Assembly: GCF_040581485.1 (NCBI RefSeq)
Contig: NC_090135.1
Location: 2,349,001-2,413,000, forward strand
Length of the DNA stretch: 64,000 nt
Direction: 5' to 3'
Source: Linepithema humile
Taxonomy: Eukaryota; Arthropoda; Insecta; Hymenoptera; Formicidae
The position numbers were made by a program, and so were the translations under genes. Below are positions 1-9,518 of the stretch, one piece after another. Within the stretch, counting starts at the first letter, position 1. Each line of letters starts with the position of its first letter. Below the pieces are notes generated by a model. That model did no database searches and was not told the origin of the DNA. It saw only the letters and a list, made by a program, of their open reading frames with translations.

Positions 1-110
1 CAACATTTAAGCAATCGGTATGTGTGAATATTCTGTATATAATATAAAGAAATATACGATGCAGATATATTTGAAATTTATGTTTTTATATTTTTATGTT
101 TTCAACAGTA

Positions 111-344
111 ATAATGCCATTTCACCTACAATTCAATTAATGGTTACGCTCAGATTTTACGCAACAGGATCTTTTCTACAAACTATGGGTGATTTTTGTG
201 GAATTAGTGAAGCAAGTGCACAGAGAATAGTTCATCGAGTTTCTCCTGTTATTGCTGCATTAAGAGCTGAATATATTAAATTTCCTACATCACCAGAAGA
301 AATTCATCTAAGCCAACAACAATTTTTTCAAATAGCTAGATTTA
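111..344 (+). pseudogene. HARBI1-type Harbinger transposase, 5' part, cut by insertion
   Basis: The reading frame following a likely acceptor (ttcaacag near 110) resembles the helix-turn-helix part of HARBI1-like DDE nucleases: a stretch on trying to sample a sparse tree of substrates, then SEASAQRIVHRVSPVIAAL and FFQIARF. The frame stops making family sense at 344, where TTA is followed by an AGGT... terminus. The family sequence resumes in phase at 45018 after an identical TTA. The gene start lies in or before the first 110 bases, possibly outside the window. Harbinger transposases cut and paste with 3-bp TTA/TAA duplications, as seen here. Confidence 0.75.
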
Positions 345-584
345 AGGTTTGTTTATACATATCCGTACCGTATCCGTACCGTGTCCGTACCGTACCGGCA
401 AGATTCGATATGAGTATTTACACATATCCGGCTCGCATCCGTGAATATTTTGAAACATCAGTCTTGAGACATACATCTGAACTGTGAACATGGCAGAGCT
501 ATCGATAAACGAATTAGCGGTAATAGTATTAATTTTAGACGAAGAGAAATCTTAAAAAAAAAAAAAAACGGATTTTATGGGTTC

Positions 585-833
585 ATGAAGCATGGACAAA
601 ACGAAAAACAAAAGGTGAATTTTTTACATTTTACATATAAAGAATTGGTTGATGATGCAACTAAATTTTATCAATATTTTAGAATGTCAGAACATGCTTT
701 TAATGTGTTACTTAATTTAATTGATAATAAAATACGAAAACAATATACAAGATGGAGAGAACCGGCTAGCGAAAACACGTTCCTACATATGTATAAATTT
801 TTGAAGAGAATTGTGTATTTTTTCTTCAAATAA
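585..833 (+). pseudogene. truncated Harbinger transposase N-terminal fragment (copy A)
   Basis: About 65 codons resemble the N-terminal region of HARBI1-like proteins that precedes the DDE domain (pattern ...YKELVDDATKFYQYFRMSEH... then a run to RKQYTRWREP). Homology ends near 780 where the sequence runs into the antisense end of the MADF ORF. No catalytic DDE residues are present. A mirror copy lies at about 44585-44790 on the minus strand. Confidence 0.6.
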
Positions 834-1043
834 AATAATGTTTAATGAATATAAAAATTTATTTGTAAAATAATATTTATCATGAGTAAAATTACCTGGT
901 TGGTCAAGTTCTTGAGAAATACTCTGCCACAGTTTTTCTTTATAAATTCCATCAAGATATTTTGGATGGGAAAGGTCGTATAATTCGATGTGTTGTTGCA
1001 CTAATTCTATCAATTTTGTTGAAATAATTCTATCATAATCCAT
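783..1043 (-). pseudogene. MADF-domain ORF fragment of Harbinger element (copy A)
   Basis: The first ~50 residues (LIELVQQHIELYDLSHP, then YKEKLWQSISQEL) match the start of the MADF DNA-binding fold, commonly encoded as the accessory protein of Harbinger elements. The remaining ~35 residues are low-complexity and are not MADF-like, so the gene is truncated by the internal deletion. Confidence 0.6.
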
Positions 1044-1670
1044 TTCTTTATTTTAAAAGAATGCTCTCGATATCGCAGATTGATACAAAATGAGACTCAA
1101 AAATCTGAATGCTATACTGAAACCTATTTACATTTGTCAGTACCGACACGTTCAGTGCCGTCCGGTCCGTGAAAATATCGTCGCCAACGATATCTGCGGT
1201 GCCGGTACGAACACGGACGGCACGGATACGGAATAGTGTAAATACTTACATTTAATCATATGGAATCGAATCTAGCATCCGTGCACGGACGTGTACGGTA
1301 CGGATACGGTACGGATATACCTTAAAGGTCCGTTTATACATATCCGTACCGTATCCGTACCGTGTCCGTACCGTACACGTCCGTGCACGGATGCTAGATT
1401 CGATTTCATATGATTAAATGTAAGTATTTACACTATTCCGTATCCGTGCCGTCCGTGTCCGTACCGGCACCGCAGATATTGTTGGCGACGATATTTTCAC
1501 GGATCGGACGGCACTGAACGTGCCGGTACTGACAAATGTAAATAGGCTTCAGTGTAGCATTCAGATTTTTGAGTCTTATTTTGTATCAATCTGCGATATC
1601 GAGAGCATTCTTTTAAAATTAAAAAATGGATTAAGATAAAATTATTTCAACAAAATTGATAGAATTAGTG

Positions 1671-2013
1671 AGTAGTATAGCTATGCCGGTTCTAACCCTT
1701 GGGGCAATGAGGGGGGTGCGGGTGAAGAGGGGAAGAGGGGTATCAGATAACAGTGGAGGGGGTAATGACGTCATCGTTTTGGAGGAGAGGGGGTAATTTA
1801 GGAGTGGTGGAGGGTATCAGATAACAATAATTCCTGGAAGTGGGGGATTTCCGGGATTCCCGGAAGAGATAAGATAAGGATTGTTAATACAAACATGAGT
1901 CGTCGAGAGATAAGGATTCCTGGAAGAGATAGGGATTGTTTATTGGAAAGAAAACTGTTTAGATCCTTTGGTTTTTCTCTGCGCATCAAAGTGGAGCGCC
2001 ATGTTGTCGGAAT
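1671..2013 (+). repeat. outer Polinton left terminal inverted repeat (343 bp)
   Basis: It matches the reverse complement of 44011-44353 with few differences. It is G-rich on this strand, carries one TGACGTCA palindrome followed by a G-rich stretch, then AGATAAGATAAGGATTG-type repeats. Identity ends just upstream of the promoter of the first gene. Confidence 0.85.
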
Positions 2014-2159
2014 CGCAATGTTTATAGTATGCAGGTTCGTGCAGGTTTACGGATTGCATCATCGCTGTATTTTAGAACAAAAGCCCATAGCAACAGGCAG
2101 CCACGTCAGCATTTTCGGCGCCATGTTGTCAGATTTCAATTTTGTATACAACAAGCGGG

Positions 2160-2196
2160 TATATAAAGCGAGTGAAAAAGAATAGGAACCATCAGT
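2160..2196 (+). promoter_or_regulatory. core promoter of outer gene X
   Basis: TATATAAA at 2160-2167 and an arthropod initiator TCAGT at 2192-2196, about 32 bp apart. The surrounding GGAACCATCAGT context recurs at the other TIR-proximal genes of this window. Confidence 0.65.
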
Positions 2197-2249
2197 CGTT
2201 CGAAATCATTGAGAAAATTACTAGTTCGCTGTGACGTTTACTAGCAACG

Positions 2250-2924
2250 ATGTTTTGCACCATGTCAACCGTGAAGTAAGTTGTTTCTTTAGCTACATCT
2301 TTAAACTTAATTGTTATACTTTTAAACTCACAATTTATTTTTTTTCATAGAAAACAAAAAAGTAATATGTCAAAGATGGAAAAAGAATCATCTAGGATCT
2401 TGGTTAGAAGATACTCGTTGACAAAAACCAGTTACAAATATCTCGACATCGGAATCAACGTCTCAACGTCGAGCCGTGTGGAAATCGCTCTCGGTGACAA
2501 CCATGGTAAGGAGCTACGTCTATCATACGACGTATGGAAAGAACTCATGAATCAACGGGACATCATCACCAGCTTCTTTAAGAACGATGTGGACGAAGCA
2601 CCGTCTCAGACCGTTGGACACTGCACGTTAAGTTTTGGAAAAATGAACAACCTAAAAGTAATGCGCCTGGCAACATCAGCGTTATGTTTAATCATGTCAA
2701 ACCGAACCGTGTGTAACATGTTTGCACTTGAATATTGCGTAGACTGTATCAATCATTCGTTGAACAACATCACCGGTACGGTTGATGTCAAGTTCGCACA
2801 CTTTTCAGAAATCGCGAGGAATGCAAAGGACCCCGATCACGTGGCGATTCGCAAAAGCGATTTATTCGATAAGAATAACATAATTGATTGTGAACTGGTG
2901 ACTCAGGTCTTTGCGGAGTTGTAA
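2250..2924 (+). CDS. gene X, outer copy: Polinton TIR-proximal protein of unknown function (spliced)
   Basis: Two exons: 2250-2275 and 2351-2924, with intron gtaag...atag. The splice puts ATG 2250 in frame with the long ORF; an internal ATG at 2367 is an alternative start. The protein is about 200 aa, without recognisable domain, signal peptide or membrane segment. The conserved core is YKYLDIGINVST, then EIALGDNHGKE, then a C-terminal NNIIDCEL. It is homologous to the two copies in the inner element (6470-7220 and 22106-22856). It is the first gene inside the TIR and reads inward. Function unknown; position suggests an accessory or host-interaction gene (inference). Confidence 0.65.
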
Positions 2925-3054
2925 CAATACATATTAATAAATATTATTTCAACTGTAATTAAAATTTTTTATTATTTTTCCGTGCCATCTTATCCGCTAT
3001 ACCGACTTATCCTACAACGCGCGCATCAAAGTAGAGCGCCTGTTTAAATTGCGT

Positions 3055-3160
3055 CATCATGTTTGGAGGAGAGGGGGTAAATTCGGAGTGGTGGGGATAT
3101 CATATTACAATAATTCCCGGAAGAGATAAGATAAGAATTGTTAATACAAACATGAGCCAT
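3055..3160 (+). repeat. internal duplicate of TIR segment upstream of polB
   Basis: The stretch from the G-rich block through AAGATAAGAATTGTTAATACAAACATGAG repeats, with changes, the TIR segment around 1770-1895. It places TIR-like sequence directly in front of the polB promoter, matching the TIR plus promoter arrangement seen before gene X. Just upstream, 2925-3050 holds only an AT-rich tail and a decayed copy of the CTTATCCTAC block. Confidence 0.6.
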
Positions 3161-3198
3161 TGTTATGCTTATAGTTAGTGTCGTGTGCAACAAACGGG

Positions 3199-3207
3199 TA
3201 TATAAAG
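3199..3207 (+). promoter_or_regulatory. TATA box of outer polB
   Basis: TATATAAAG 46 bp before the polB ATG (3245). The segment around it (ACAAACGGGTATATAAAGCGAGTGA) is nearly the same as that before gene X at 2150-2172. No clear TCAGT initiator follows. Confidence 0.5.
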
Positions 3208-3244
3208 CGAGTGAGAAAAATATGAATCTTCAAAATCATTCGCA

Positions 3245-5555
3245 ATGGAGAAGGAGCGCGATCTTACCGTACGAGCAGCGAATATCAAAACGACGGGAGA
3301 GTTCCTTCCATGGGACTACGAGTGCGACGAGTACCTCGATTCTCTCAAGGAACAATGTCGCAAGAGACAACGTACCGGAGTAGTCAACTTTCTGGTGGCG
3401 CAAATTGCGCGTCTGGAGGGTGTGAGGGACACCCTGCACGAGCGTTTTGTGCCCGTCGGTGCCGGATACGGTGGATACGAGAAGAAGGGCTACACGTGGA
3501 AGGAGATCGAGACGGCGTTTAGGAACCGTGTGCTGACCGGTGCGATTATTAATCAAAACTACATCGATCCTCGTGAATTTTTGAAAAACGTGAGAAATAC
3601 GGTTATCGAGCGGATCCAGGGCGTCATGGCGGAACACAACAGCGTCAAGATTAACACCGCGTTCAACGGGGAATTCGTCGCGGGCGACAAGACTGCCGTG
3701 AAGACCATCGCCACCAAAAATTGCGAGTTGTTTCCCACATCCGATCTCAACGAGTGGTACACGCGGCACGTGGAGGATGATATTCTGGCGGCTTTGGAGG
3801 AGTTTCAGGAACGCGACAGCGGATGGGCGTTGTCGCGTATCCTGAATCTCACCGTCAATGTGAACAAGTTCAATCCTCTGCACGCGGGATGCCACATCGA
3901 GTTACCGCGGAAAATTATGCTAAAAAGGGCTGTGGTCAACGTGCAATCGACGGACAATGCATGTTTCGCGTGGGCAGTCGTCGCCGCTCTATATCCAGCG
4001 GAAAAGTACCCGGAAAGAGTATCGCAGTACCCACATTACTCGACGGTGCTGAATCTGTGCGACATCGAGTTCCCCGTGACGCTGTCACAAATATCAAAGT
4101 TCGAGAAACTAAACGCCATCTCCGTCAACGTCTTTACCACCCAAGACTCCAAAATCGTCCCTCTGCGGCTCGCCGACGACAAAAAGGAGAAGCACGTCAA
4201 CCTGCTATACGTGCGTAAAAACAACGATGCACACTTTGCGTGCATAAAGAACCTGCCGCGGTTGGTGAGCTCACAACTGAGCATGCACACACATAAAATG
4301 TACATTTGCGATCGGTAAGTAAAAAGATGCGTATAAAATAAATCAATATTTTTATTCATAGTTTTAATCAAATAAATTATTACAGGTGTCTACACTACTT
4401 TTATACACGGGAGAAGTTGTCAGTCCACAGCGTCGACTGCGGGAAAATGAACGACTGCGCCGTCGTTCTCCCCAGCGAGGACGACAAGTGGCTGACGTTC
4501 CGAAATTACAATCGGAAGGAGCGGGTTCCGTTTGTAGTGTACGCCGATCTCGAATGTACGCTCGAGAAAAAGGAGGATCAGGACGGTACTACTTACGCCT
4601 ACCAACATCACAGAGCCTTTAGCGTAGGATATTATGTAAGTTGCACTTACGATAATTCGCTCTCTAGTTATAAGTCATATCGCGGTGAGGATTGCACAGC
4701 GTGGTTCGTCAACGAACTGCACGATTTGACGCACCGCGTGAAAGCGATCCGCACCACCGTCGTCCCCATGGCGGATCTTACGCGGGAGGAATCGGAGGAA
4801 TTCCGTAGCGCCGTAACGTGTCACGTGTGCGAGAAACCCTTAACAGCGGACGACACGCGGGTGCGCGATCATTGTCATCTGACCGGGCGTTACCGCGGTG
4901 CCGCGCACTCGTCGTGCAATCTAAATTACATAGACTCCGACGTTATCCCGGTGATATTTCACAATTTATCCGGTTACGACGCGCATTTCATTATTAAAGA
5001 CGTTGCCAATGCTTTCGAAGGCAACGTCGAATTGTTGCCGCTGACGAAAGAGCGTTACATTTCATTTACAAAAAATGTTAAAGATACCATGGATCAAAAA
5101 TCAAAATTGTGTATAAAATTACGGTTTATTGATTCGTTTAAATTTCTCAGTACGAGTCTCGACAAATTGGCATCTTATTTAACTGTGGATGAATTAAAAA
5201 TTTCACGATCGGAATTCAAACATTTATCCGCGGAAAATTTCAATCTGCTTACTCGGAAAGGTGTGTTTCCCTACGAGTACGTCGACAGCGTCGACAAGCT
5301 CCGGGACACAAGCCTGCCATCGCGCGAATCGTTTTACAGCTCGCTCACCGGAGAAACGGTATCCGAGAGCGATTACGCGCACGCGACAAACGTCTGGCAA
5401 ACTTTTTCGATCGAAGATCTAGGCCAATACAGCGATTTGTATTTGAAAACAGACGTTCTTTTGTTGGCGGATATTTTCGAAAATTTTCGAAACATGTCTA
5501 TAAAGAGTTACGGTTTAGATCCCGCTCATTATTACACTCTACCGGGATACACGTG
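3245..5555 (+). pseudogene. family B (protein-primed type) DNA polymerase, N-terminal and exonuclease part; interrupted
   Basis: Exon 1 is 3245-4314 and exon 2 starts at 4386; the intron is GTAAGT...TTACAG and restores frame. The ~350-residue N-terminal region precedes a CxxC...HxxxC zinc-finger-like segment (YICDRCLHYF... then HSVDCGK) that straddles the intron. The 3'-5' exonuclease follows: Exo I DLECT, Exo II HNLSGYDAHF, Exo III YLKTDVLLLADIF. The frame is cut at 5555 by the inner element just before the palm region; the next codons resume at 32092. This is the polymerase that would replicate a linear protein-primed Polinton genome. Its catalytic palm motifs are not found in the window, so it is a pseudogene. 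Confidence 0.85.
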
Positions 5556-5634
5556 AGTAGTATAGCAACACGGGTTCTAACCCAGGGATCTGAGGGGGTG
5601 CGCGGGTGAAGGGGGGGAGAGGTTGAGGGGGAAA

Positions 5635-5823
5635 TGACGTCATCGTTTTGGAGGGGAGGGGGTAATGACGTCATCGTTTTGGAGGGGAGGGGGTAATGAC
5701 GTCATCGTTTTGGAGGAGAGGGGGTAAATTTGGAGTGGAGGGGGCGACGAGGGAGGTGCGGGGGAGAGGGGAAGGTATTGGATTACAGGGGGAAGAGGTT
5801 GAGGGGAGGGGGTAATGACGTCA
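5635..5823 (+). promoter_or_regulatory. TGACGTCA (CRE/ATF-type) palindromes in left inner TIR
   Basis: Perfect TGACGTCA at 5635, 5666, 5697 and 5816. The first three are spaced 31 bp inside a G-rich repeat unit (GGAGGGGAGGGGGTAATGACG). The block lies within the terminal inverted repeat. TGACGTCA is the known binding site of CREB/ATF bZIP factors; a role as enhancer is inferred. Confidence 0.6.
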
Positions 5824-6369
5824 TTGTTTTGGAGGGGAGGGGGTAATTACGGAGTGGAGGGGGTGACGAGGGAGGTGAGGGGGAGGTGTGGGGAAGGTAT
5901 CGGATTACATAAATTCCTGGAAGAGATAAGATAAGGATTGTTTATATAAGGATTCCTGGAAGAGATAAGATAAGGATTGTTTATATAAACATGAGTCATA
6001 TAGAGATAAGGATTGTTTATACAAAGGGTATCGGATTACACTGCGTCAGCACTTTTGGAGTGGAGGGGGTGACGAGGGAGGTGAGGGGGAGGTGCGGGGA
6101 AGGTATCGGATTACATAAATTCCTGGAAAAGATAAGGATTGTTTATATAAGCATGAGTCATAGAGAGATAAGGATTGTTTATACAAAAATGATTCATAGT
6201 TCCGAGAATTGTTTATATCCTTTGCAGGTTCGTGCAGGTTTTAGCGTGACATCATCGCTATTTTTAGATCATAGGCCCTTAGGCAGCCACTTTTAGGCGC
6301 CATGTTGCCAGATTTCAATTTGCGTGACATCATCGATATTTTTAATTAGTGTCGTGTGCGACGAGCGGG
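5824..6369 (+). repeat. rest of the left inner TIR and gene X upstream region
   Basis: It holds further G-rich blocks and at least five AGATAAGGATTGTTTATA repeats. A conserved stretch follows (CATGTTGCCAGATTTCAATT, ATCATCGATATTTTTAATTAGTG) that recurs at 22970-23050 and in the Polinton remnant near 52310-52400. The short ORFs across it are repeat translations and are not called. Confidence 0.7.
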
Positions 6370-6407
6370 TATAAAAAGCTCGCGGAAAAAAAATAGGAAC
6401 CATCAGT
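6370..6407 (+). promoter_or_regulatory. core promoter of gene X, left arm
   Basis: TATAAAAA begins at 6370 and the initiator TCAGTT is at 6403-6408, 33 bp downstream. The GGAACCATCAGT context is the same as in the outer gene X promoter. Confidence 0.65.
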
Positions 6408-6469
6408 TATCCGAAACCATTTGGACAATCACTACATCGCTGCAACGCTTCATCTGAATTATAGCAACG

Positions 6470-7220
6470 ATGTTTTCTACCGTACAACAGACAACTATGA
6501 GTAATCCGGCTGACAAACAGCAAGGTGTGGATGCGAAGAAGCGGAAATTCTCACCCAACGTGTAAGTTGACTCTATTACTATCTACACTTTTAAACTTAC
6601 TGCTATTGTTACATTTCAAACTTATACAAGCTTTTATCCACAGAAATAAAAGTAATTCGACAAGTATCGATGGAAGCATGATCACGCCTCCCAGAATTTT
6701 AGCTAGAAGATACCCGTTGACAAAAACCGGTTATAAATATCTGGATATTGGAATCAATGTTTCTACACCGAGCCACATAGAAATCGCTCTCGGTGACAAC
6801 CATGGCAAAGAGATACATTTTACATACAACATGTGGAAGATCGTCCTGGACCAACGACACGCCATCCACCATTTCTTTAACAATGATACGAACGAAGCAC
6901 CGTCTCAAACCATCGAACATGTCACGCTACGGTTTGGAAAGATAAACAATCTAAAAGTACTGCGTCTGGAAACATCAACAGTGTGTTTAGTAATGTCACA
7001 CAACACCGTATGTAACATAATCGCTCTCGAGTATTGTGTGGATCATATCGCTCAATCGTTGAACAACGTCACTGGTATGGTCGACACCAAGTTCGCACAC
7101 TTTCGAAAAATCGCGAGCGGTGCGAAGGACCCCATCGCGGTGATACGTGAGAGCGAATCGTTCGATAAGAATGATATAATCGATTGTGAGCTGTTAGCTC
7201 GGGTTTTTGGATCGCAATAA
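6470..7220 (+). CDS. gene X, left arm copy (spliced, unknown function)
   Basis: Exons 6470-6561 and 6644-7220, intron GTAAGT...CCACAG, frame restored. The protein is about 222 aa; exon 1 ends with a basic nuclear-localisation-like cluster DAKKRKF. The core matches outer gene X (YKYLDIGINVSTPS, IEIALGDNHGKE). The Leu-rich unspliced N-terminus seen without splicing is intron sequence and not a signal peptide. It is TIR-proximal and reads inward. Confidence 0.65.
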
Positions 7221-7360
7221 TTCTAGCATATCACATGCTTTATTGTTAAAATATTTTCACTATCATAATGTATTTATTAGATGTATCTGTTTAATAAATA
7301 TTATTTAACATTAAATTAATTTTTATTATACCATCTTTCCTGTACCACATCATATTCACT

Positions 7361-7388
7361 GACCTATCCTACTGCGAGATAAGCGCGC
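7361..7388 (+). other. recurrent intergenic block GACCTATCCTACTGCGAGAT
   Basis: Found 3' of gene X here. The same block occurs inverted at 21941-21968, 41251-41276 and 43015-43040, and diverged at 33211-33228. No coding potential. Function unknown. Confidence 0.6.
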
Positions 7389-7429
7389 GCGTCATGTTAC
7401 ACTACATGATAGAAGGAAACGAGCGAACC

Positions 7430-7762
7430 GGTGACTATCATTTTTCCCTTCTAATTGTAACAAATAATTATAAAGTTAATAATTAAATATAATATAATTA
7501 AATATAATATTATTAAATATAACATTTATTAAAAAATTAATTTCAAGTAGTATATAATATTATAATATAGTATAACACAAGGATGGGATAAGGCAAAAAA
7601 AAAAAAAAAAAAAAATACAATAATATATTTATAAAAAAATTAATTTCAAGTAGTATATAATATTATAATATAGTATAACACAAGGATAGGAGGAGGCAAA
7701 AAAAAAATACAATAATATATTTATAAAAAATATAATATTTATTTAAAAAGTGTGTACTATAC

Positions 7763-7820
<58 letters not shown>

Positions 7821-7900
7821 TAAAATAAAAACTATAATAATAAAAAAAAACTATAATAATATAATAAAAACTATAATAATATAATAAAAAAATCGTGGGA
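7430..7900. repeat. AT-rich region with (TG)n microsatellite, left arm
   Basis: Two tandem copies of a ~110-bp AT-rich unit (TTAATTTCAAGTAGTATATAATATTATAATATAG...) are followed by a (GT)n tract of about 54 bp near 7764-7817 and poly-A-rich sequence. No gene seen. Confidence 0.8.
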
Positions 7901-7903
7901 CCA

Positions 7904-8463
7904 TCATCTGAAACAGAAAAATTCTATTAATAATCTGAAAATATTAAGTGTGATACTTATCGAATGTAATACTTACGGTTGAACATCGTCCGCAGAAAGC
8001 GCCTCTCTCACCGCTCTCAATACTTCAGCGGTGCGCGCTGCATCGCTTTCCATTTGTTGAAACTGTGTATTTAAAATTTCAACCTGCCTTAAGGCTATTA
8101 CAAGATCCTCCCGTATATGCTGCCTGTAAGCAAAATATATATATAAGAATAGAAAGTAATTATTTCATACATAATATTAGCTAGCAATACTTACATTGAC
8201 ACCAACATCACACCATTTCCATTTTCATGGATATCATAATCAACTCTGAATGGATAGGGTACCTGTTGTTGCACCTCTTGTGCAACGTCTTCGAAGCGAT
8301 ATATTGATGTGCGCAGCACATTCACCCGGTCCATAAAACTTATTAACAATTCACTGATTTCATGAATTTCAATAGTGTAAAGTGCAGCCATTTTAACTCG
8401 CGACGGTATTACGTATTTCAAATGGCTTGAGTGGACTTGTGACGATCCCAGCCTTCGACACAT
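7904..8463 (-). CDS. small spliced coiled-coil protein, left arm (unknown)
   Basis: Three exons on the minus strand: 8195-8463, 7977-8123 and 7904-7907, each intron with GTAAGT and a CAG acceptor. About 139 aa; a second ATG at codon 25 (MAALYTIEIHE) is an alternative start. The sequence is helical and heptad-like (EDLVIALRQVEILNTQFQQM). No known domain recognised; short coiled-coil proteins of this size are common minor virion or regulatory proteins, but function here is unknown. The right-arm copy at 20863-21422 is the same. Confidence 0.6.
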
Positions 8464-8842
8464 TTTTATAGTACGTCCCTTAGATGTGGTGCAAATCTAT
8501 GTGACCGCTCTACGGGGGTTATCTTTTCAAACATACTCCAAATTTATAATTTTGAAACATAATTCTTCTCCCGAGTAACCGAATATCAGTCGATAGATTT
8601 AGTATAAACTACCGCGGCATAAACAAATCTCATAAGAGATATCATAGCGACTCCATATAATGAGTTTGACACCCATGAAATTCTTCTCTCACGAGGATGT
8701 ATTACTATTATTTACAAACTACTGCTGCAAAAACAAAAGATACGTACGACACACGTGAATACTTATCTTACAAGGATGTATTACAATCATGATAAGTTAA
8801 ATTAATGTATGATAAATGTTAAAAATTGTTTCAACTGCGCCT
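8464..8842. other. intergenic region, left arm
   Basis: AT-rich spacer containing two diverged direct repeats (CGTGAATACTTATCTTACAAGGATGTATTAC and a similar unit ~65 bp before). No coding sequence recognised. The mirror is 20484-20862. Confidence 0.5.
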
Positions 8843-8992
8843 CTAACGCCTTTCACGATTACGAGGGGGAACGGGGGGAGGCGCTTGAGTCGTCCTCGGA
8901 CGAGGCTCGACCACAGCTATCGGCTTGTGGTACACTCCGCAATCCTTACACTTCTCGTATTCGGAATTTTTTCTATTCTGATCACGCTCCAT
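8843..8992 (-). CDS. 49-aa zinc-ribbon-like, proline-rich microprotein, left arm
   Basis: A complete 49-codon ORF (ATG at 8992). It contains CKDCGVYH, a CxxC-x4-H knuckle-like motif, and a C-terminal APPPVPPRNRERR segment, proline-rich with a basic end. Two more copies (20334-20483, 42523-42672) keep the frame. It lies just downstream of a TATA box and TCAGTT initiator (9036-9071, minus strand). Function unknown; PxxP stretches can bind SH3 or WW domains (inference only). Confidence 0.6.
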   Translation of the reverse strand: MERDQNRKNSEYEKCKDCGVYHKPIAVVEPRPRTTQAPPPVPPRNRERR

Positions 8993-9035
8993 TTTCTATA
9001 CTTTTTTTTTTTTTCTCCACCGCGTGCACACTTTG

Positions 9036-9071
9036 AACTGATAAATTACTCTCTTCCGCACATCTTATATA
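9036..9071 (-). promoter_or_regulatory. core promoter of the 49-aa gene, left arm
   Basis: Minus-strand TATATAAG (9064-9071) and TCAGTT initiator (9036-9041), 32 bp between TATA start and the initiator A. Confidence 0.65.
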
Positions 9072-9109
9072 CAGCTCGACGCAAAAACGTCAATTTCGCT
9101 GTAGTAATA

Positions 9110-9405
9110 AACGTTAAAAGATGTACAATAGACGTTCGATAGACGTACGAGACACGTTCGATAGACGTTCGATAGACGTACGAGAGACGTTCAAAGACGT
9201 ACGATAGACGTTCGATAGACGTACGAGAGGCGTACGAGAGACGTTCAAAGACGTACAATAGATGTACGATAGACGTTCGATAGACGTTCAAAGACGTACG
9301 ATAGACGTTCAAAGATGTACGAGAGGCGTACAATAGATGTTCAATAGATGTTAAAAGTAGTTCGATAGGTGTTCGATAGACGTTCAATATACGTTCAATA
9401 AATGT
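9110..9405. repeat. ACGTCTATCG-type tandem repeat array, left arm
   Basis: About 25 imperfect copies of an 11-12-bp unit (minus strand AACGTCTATCG / TACGTCTTTGA), immediately upstream of the 49-aa gene promoter. The ORF across it is a repeat translation. It could be an enhancer or a replication/packaging array; only position and periodicity are seen. Confidence 0.75.
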
Positions 9406-9518
9406 CTGAAAGATGTACGATATAAGCGATAGATCATATTACATGGTGGATTATGTAACGGGTAAAAGGTTGAATAAAAGTCATGCGAGTGTGATATACA
9501 TCATTTTATTAGAATAAA

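Larger units (their letters stand above)
345..1322. mobile_element. Harbinger-like non-autonomous element, copy A (inverted)
   Basis: It begins AGGTTTGTTTATACATATCC and ends in a shortened inverted version (...ACGGATATACCT) lacking about 10 bp. It is preceded by TTA (342-344) and followed by TAA (1323-1325). Interior: a subterminal array of CCGTACCGTATCCGT-like repeats, the start of a Harbinger transposase (+) and a MADF-type ORF (-), both truncated and convergent, so it is a deletion derivative. The same sequence runs in reverse in copy B. Confidence 0.75.

Noticed and set aside
3236..3895. Long minus-strand ORF (219 aa) opposite polB
   Set aside because: Antisense shadow of the polB coding frame; no family features or promoter.
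5991..6296. 101-aa ORF within the inner TIR
   Set aside because: Translation of AGATAAGGATTGTTTATA repeats, present wherever the TIR occurs; no protein features.
9046..9387. 113-aa ORF with YRTSIER repeats (mirror at 19963-20283)
   Set aside because: Translation of the 11-12-bp tandem repeat array; frame depends on repeat number and differs between arms.
9110..9405. Could the ACGTCTATCG array be a CRISPR array?
   Set aside because: Units are 11-12 bp without unique spacers, and the context is an animal mobile element.
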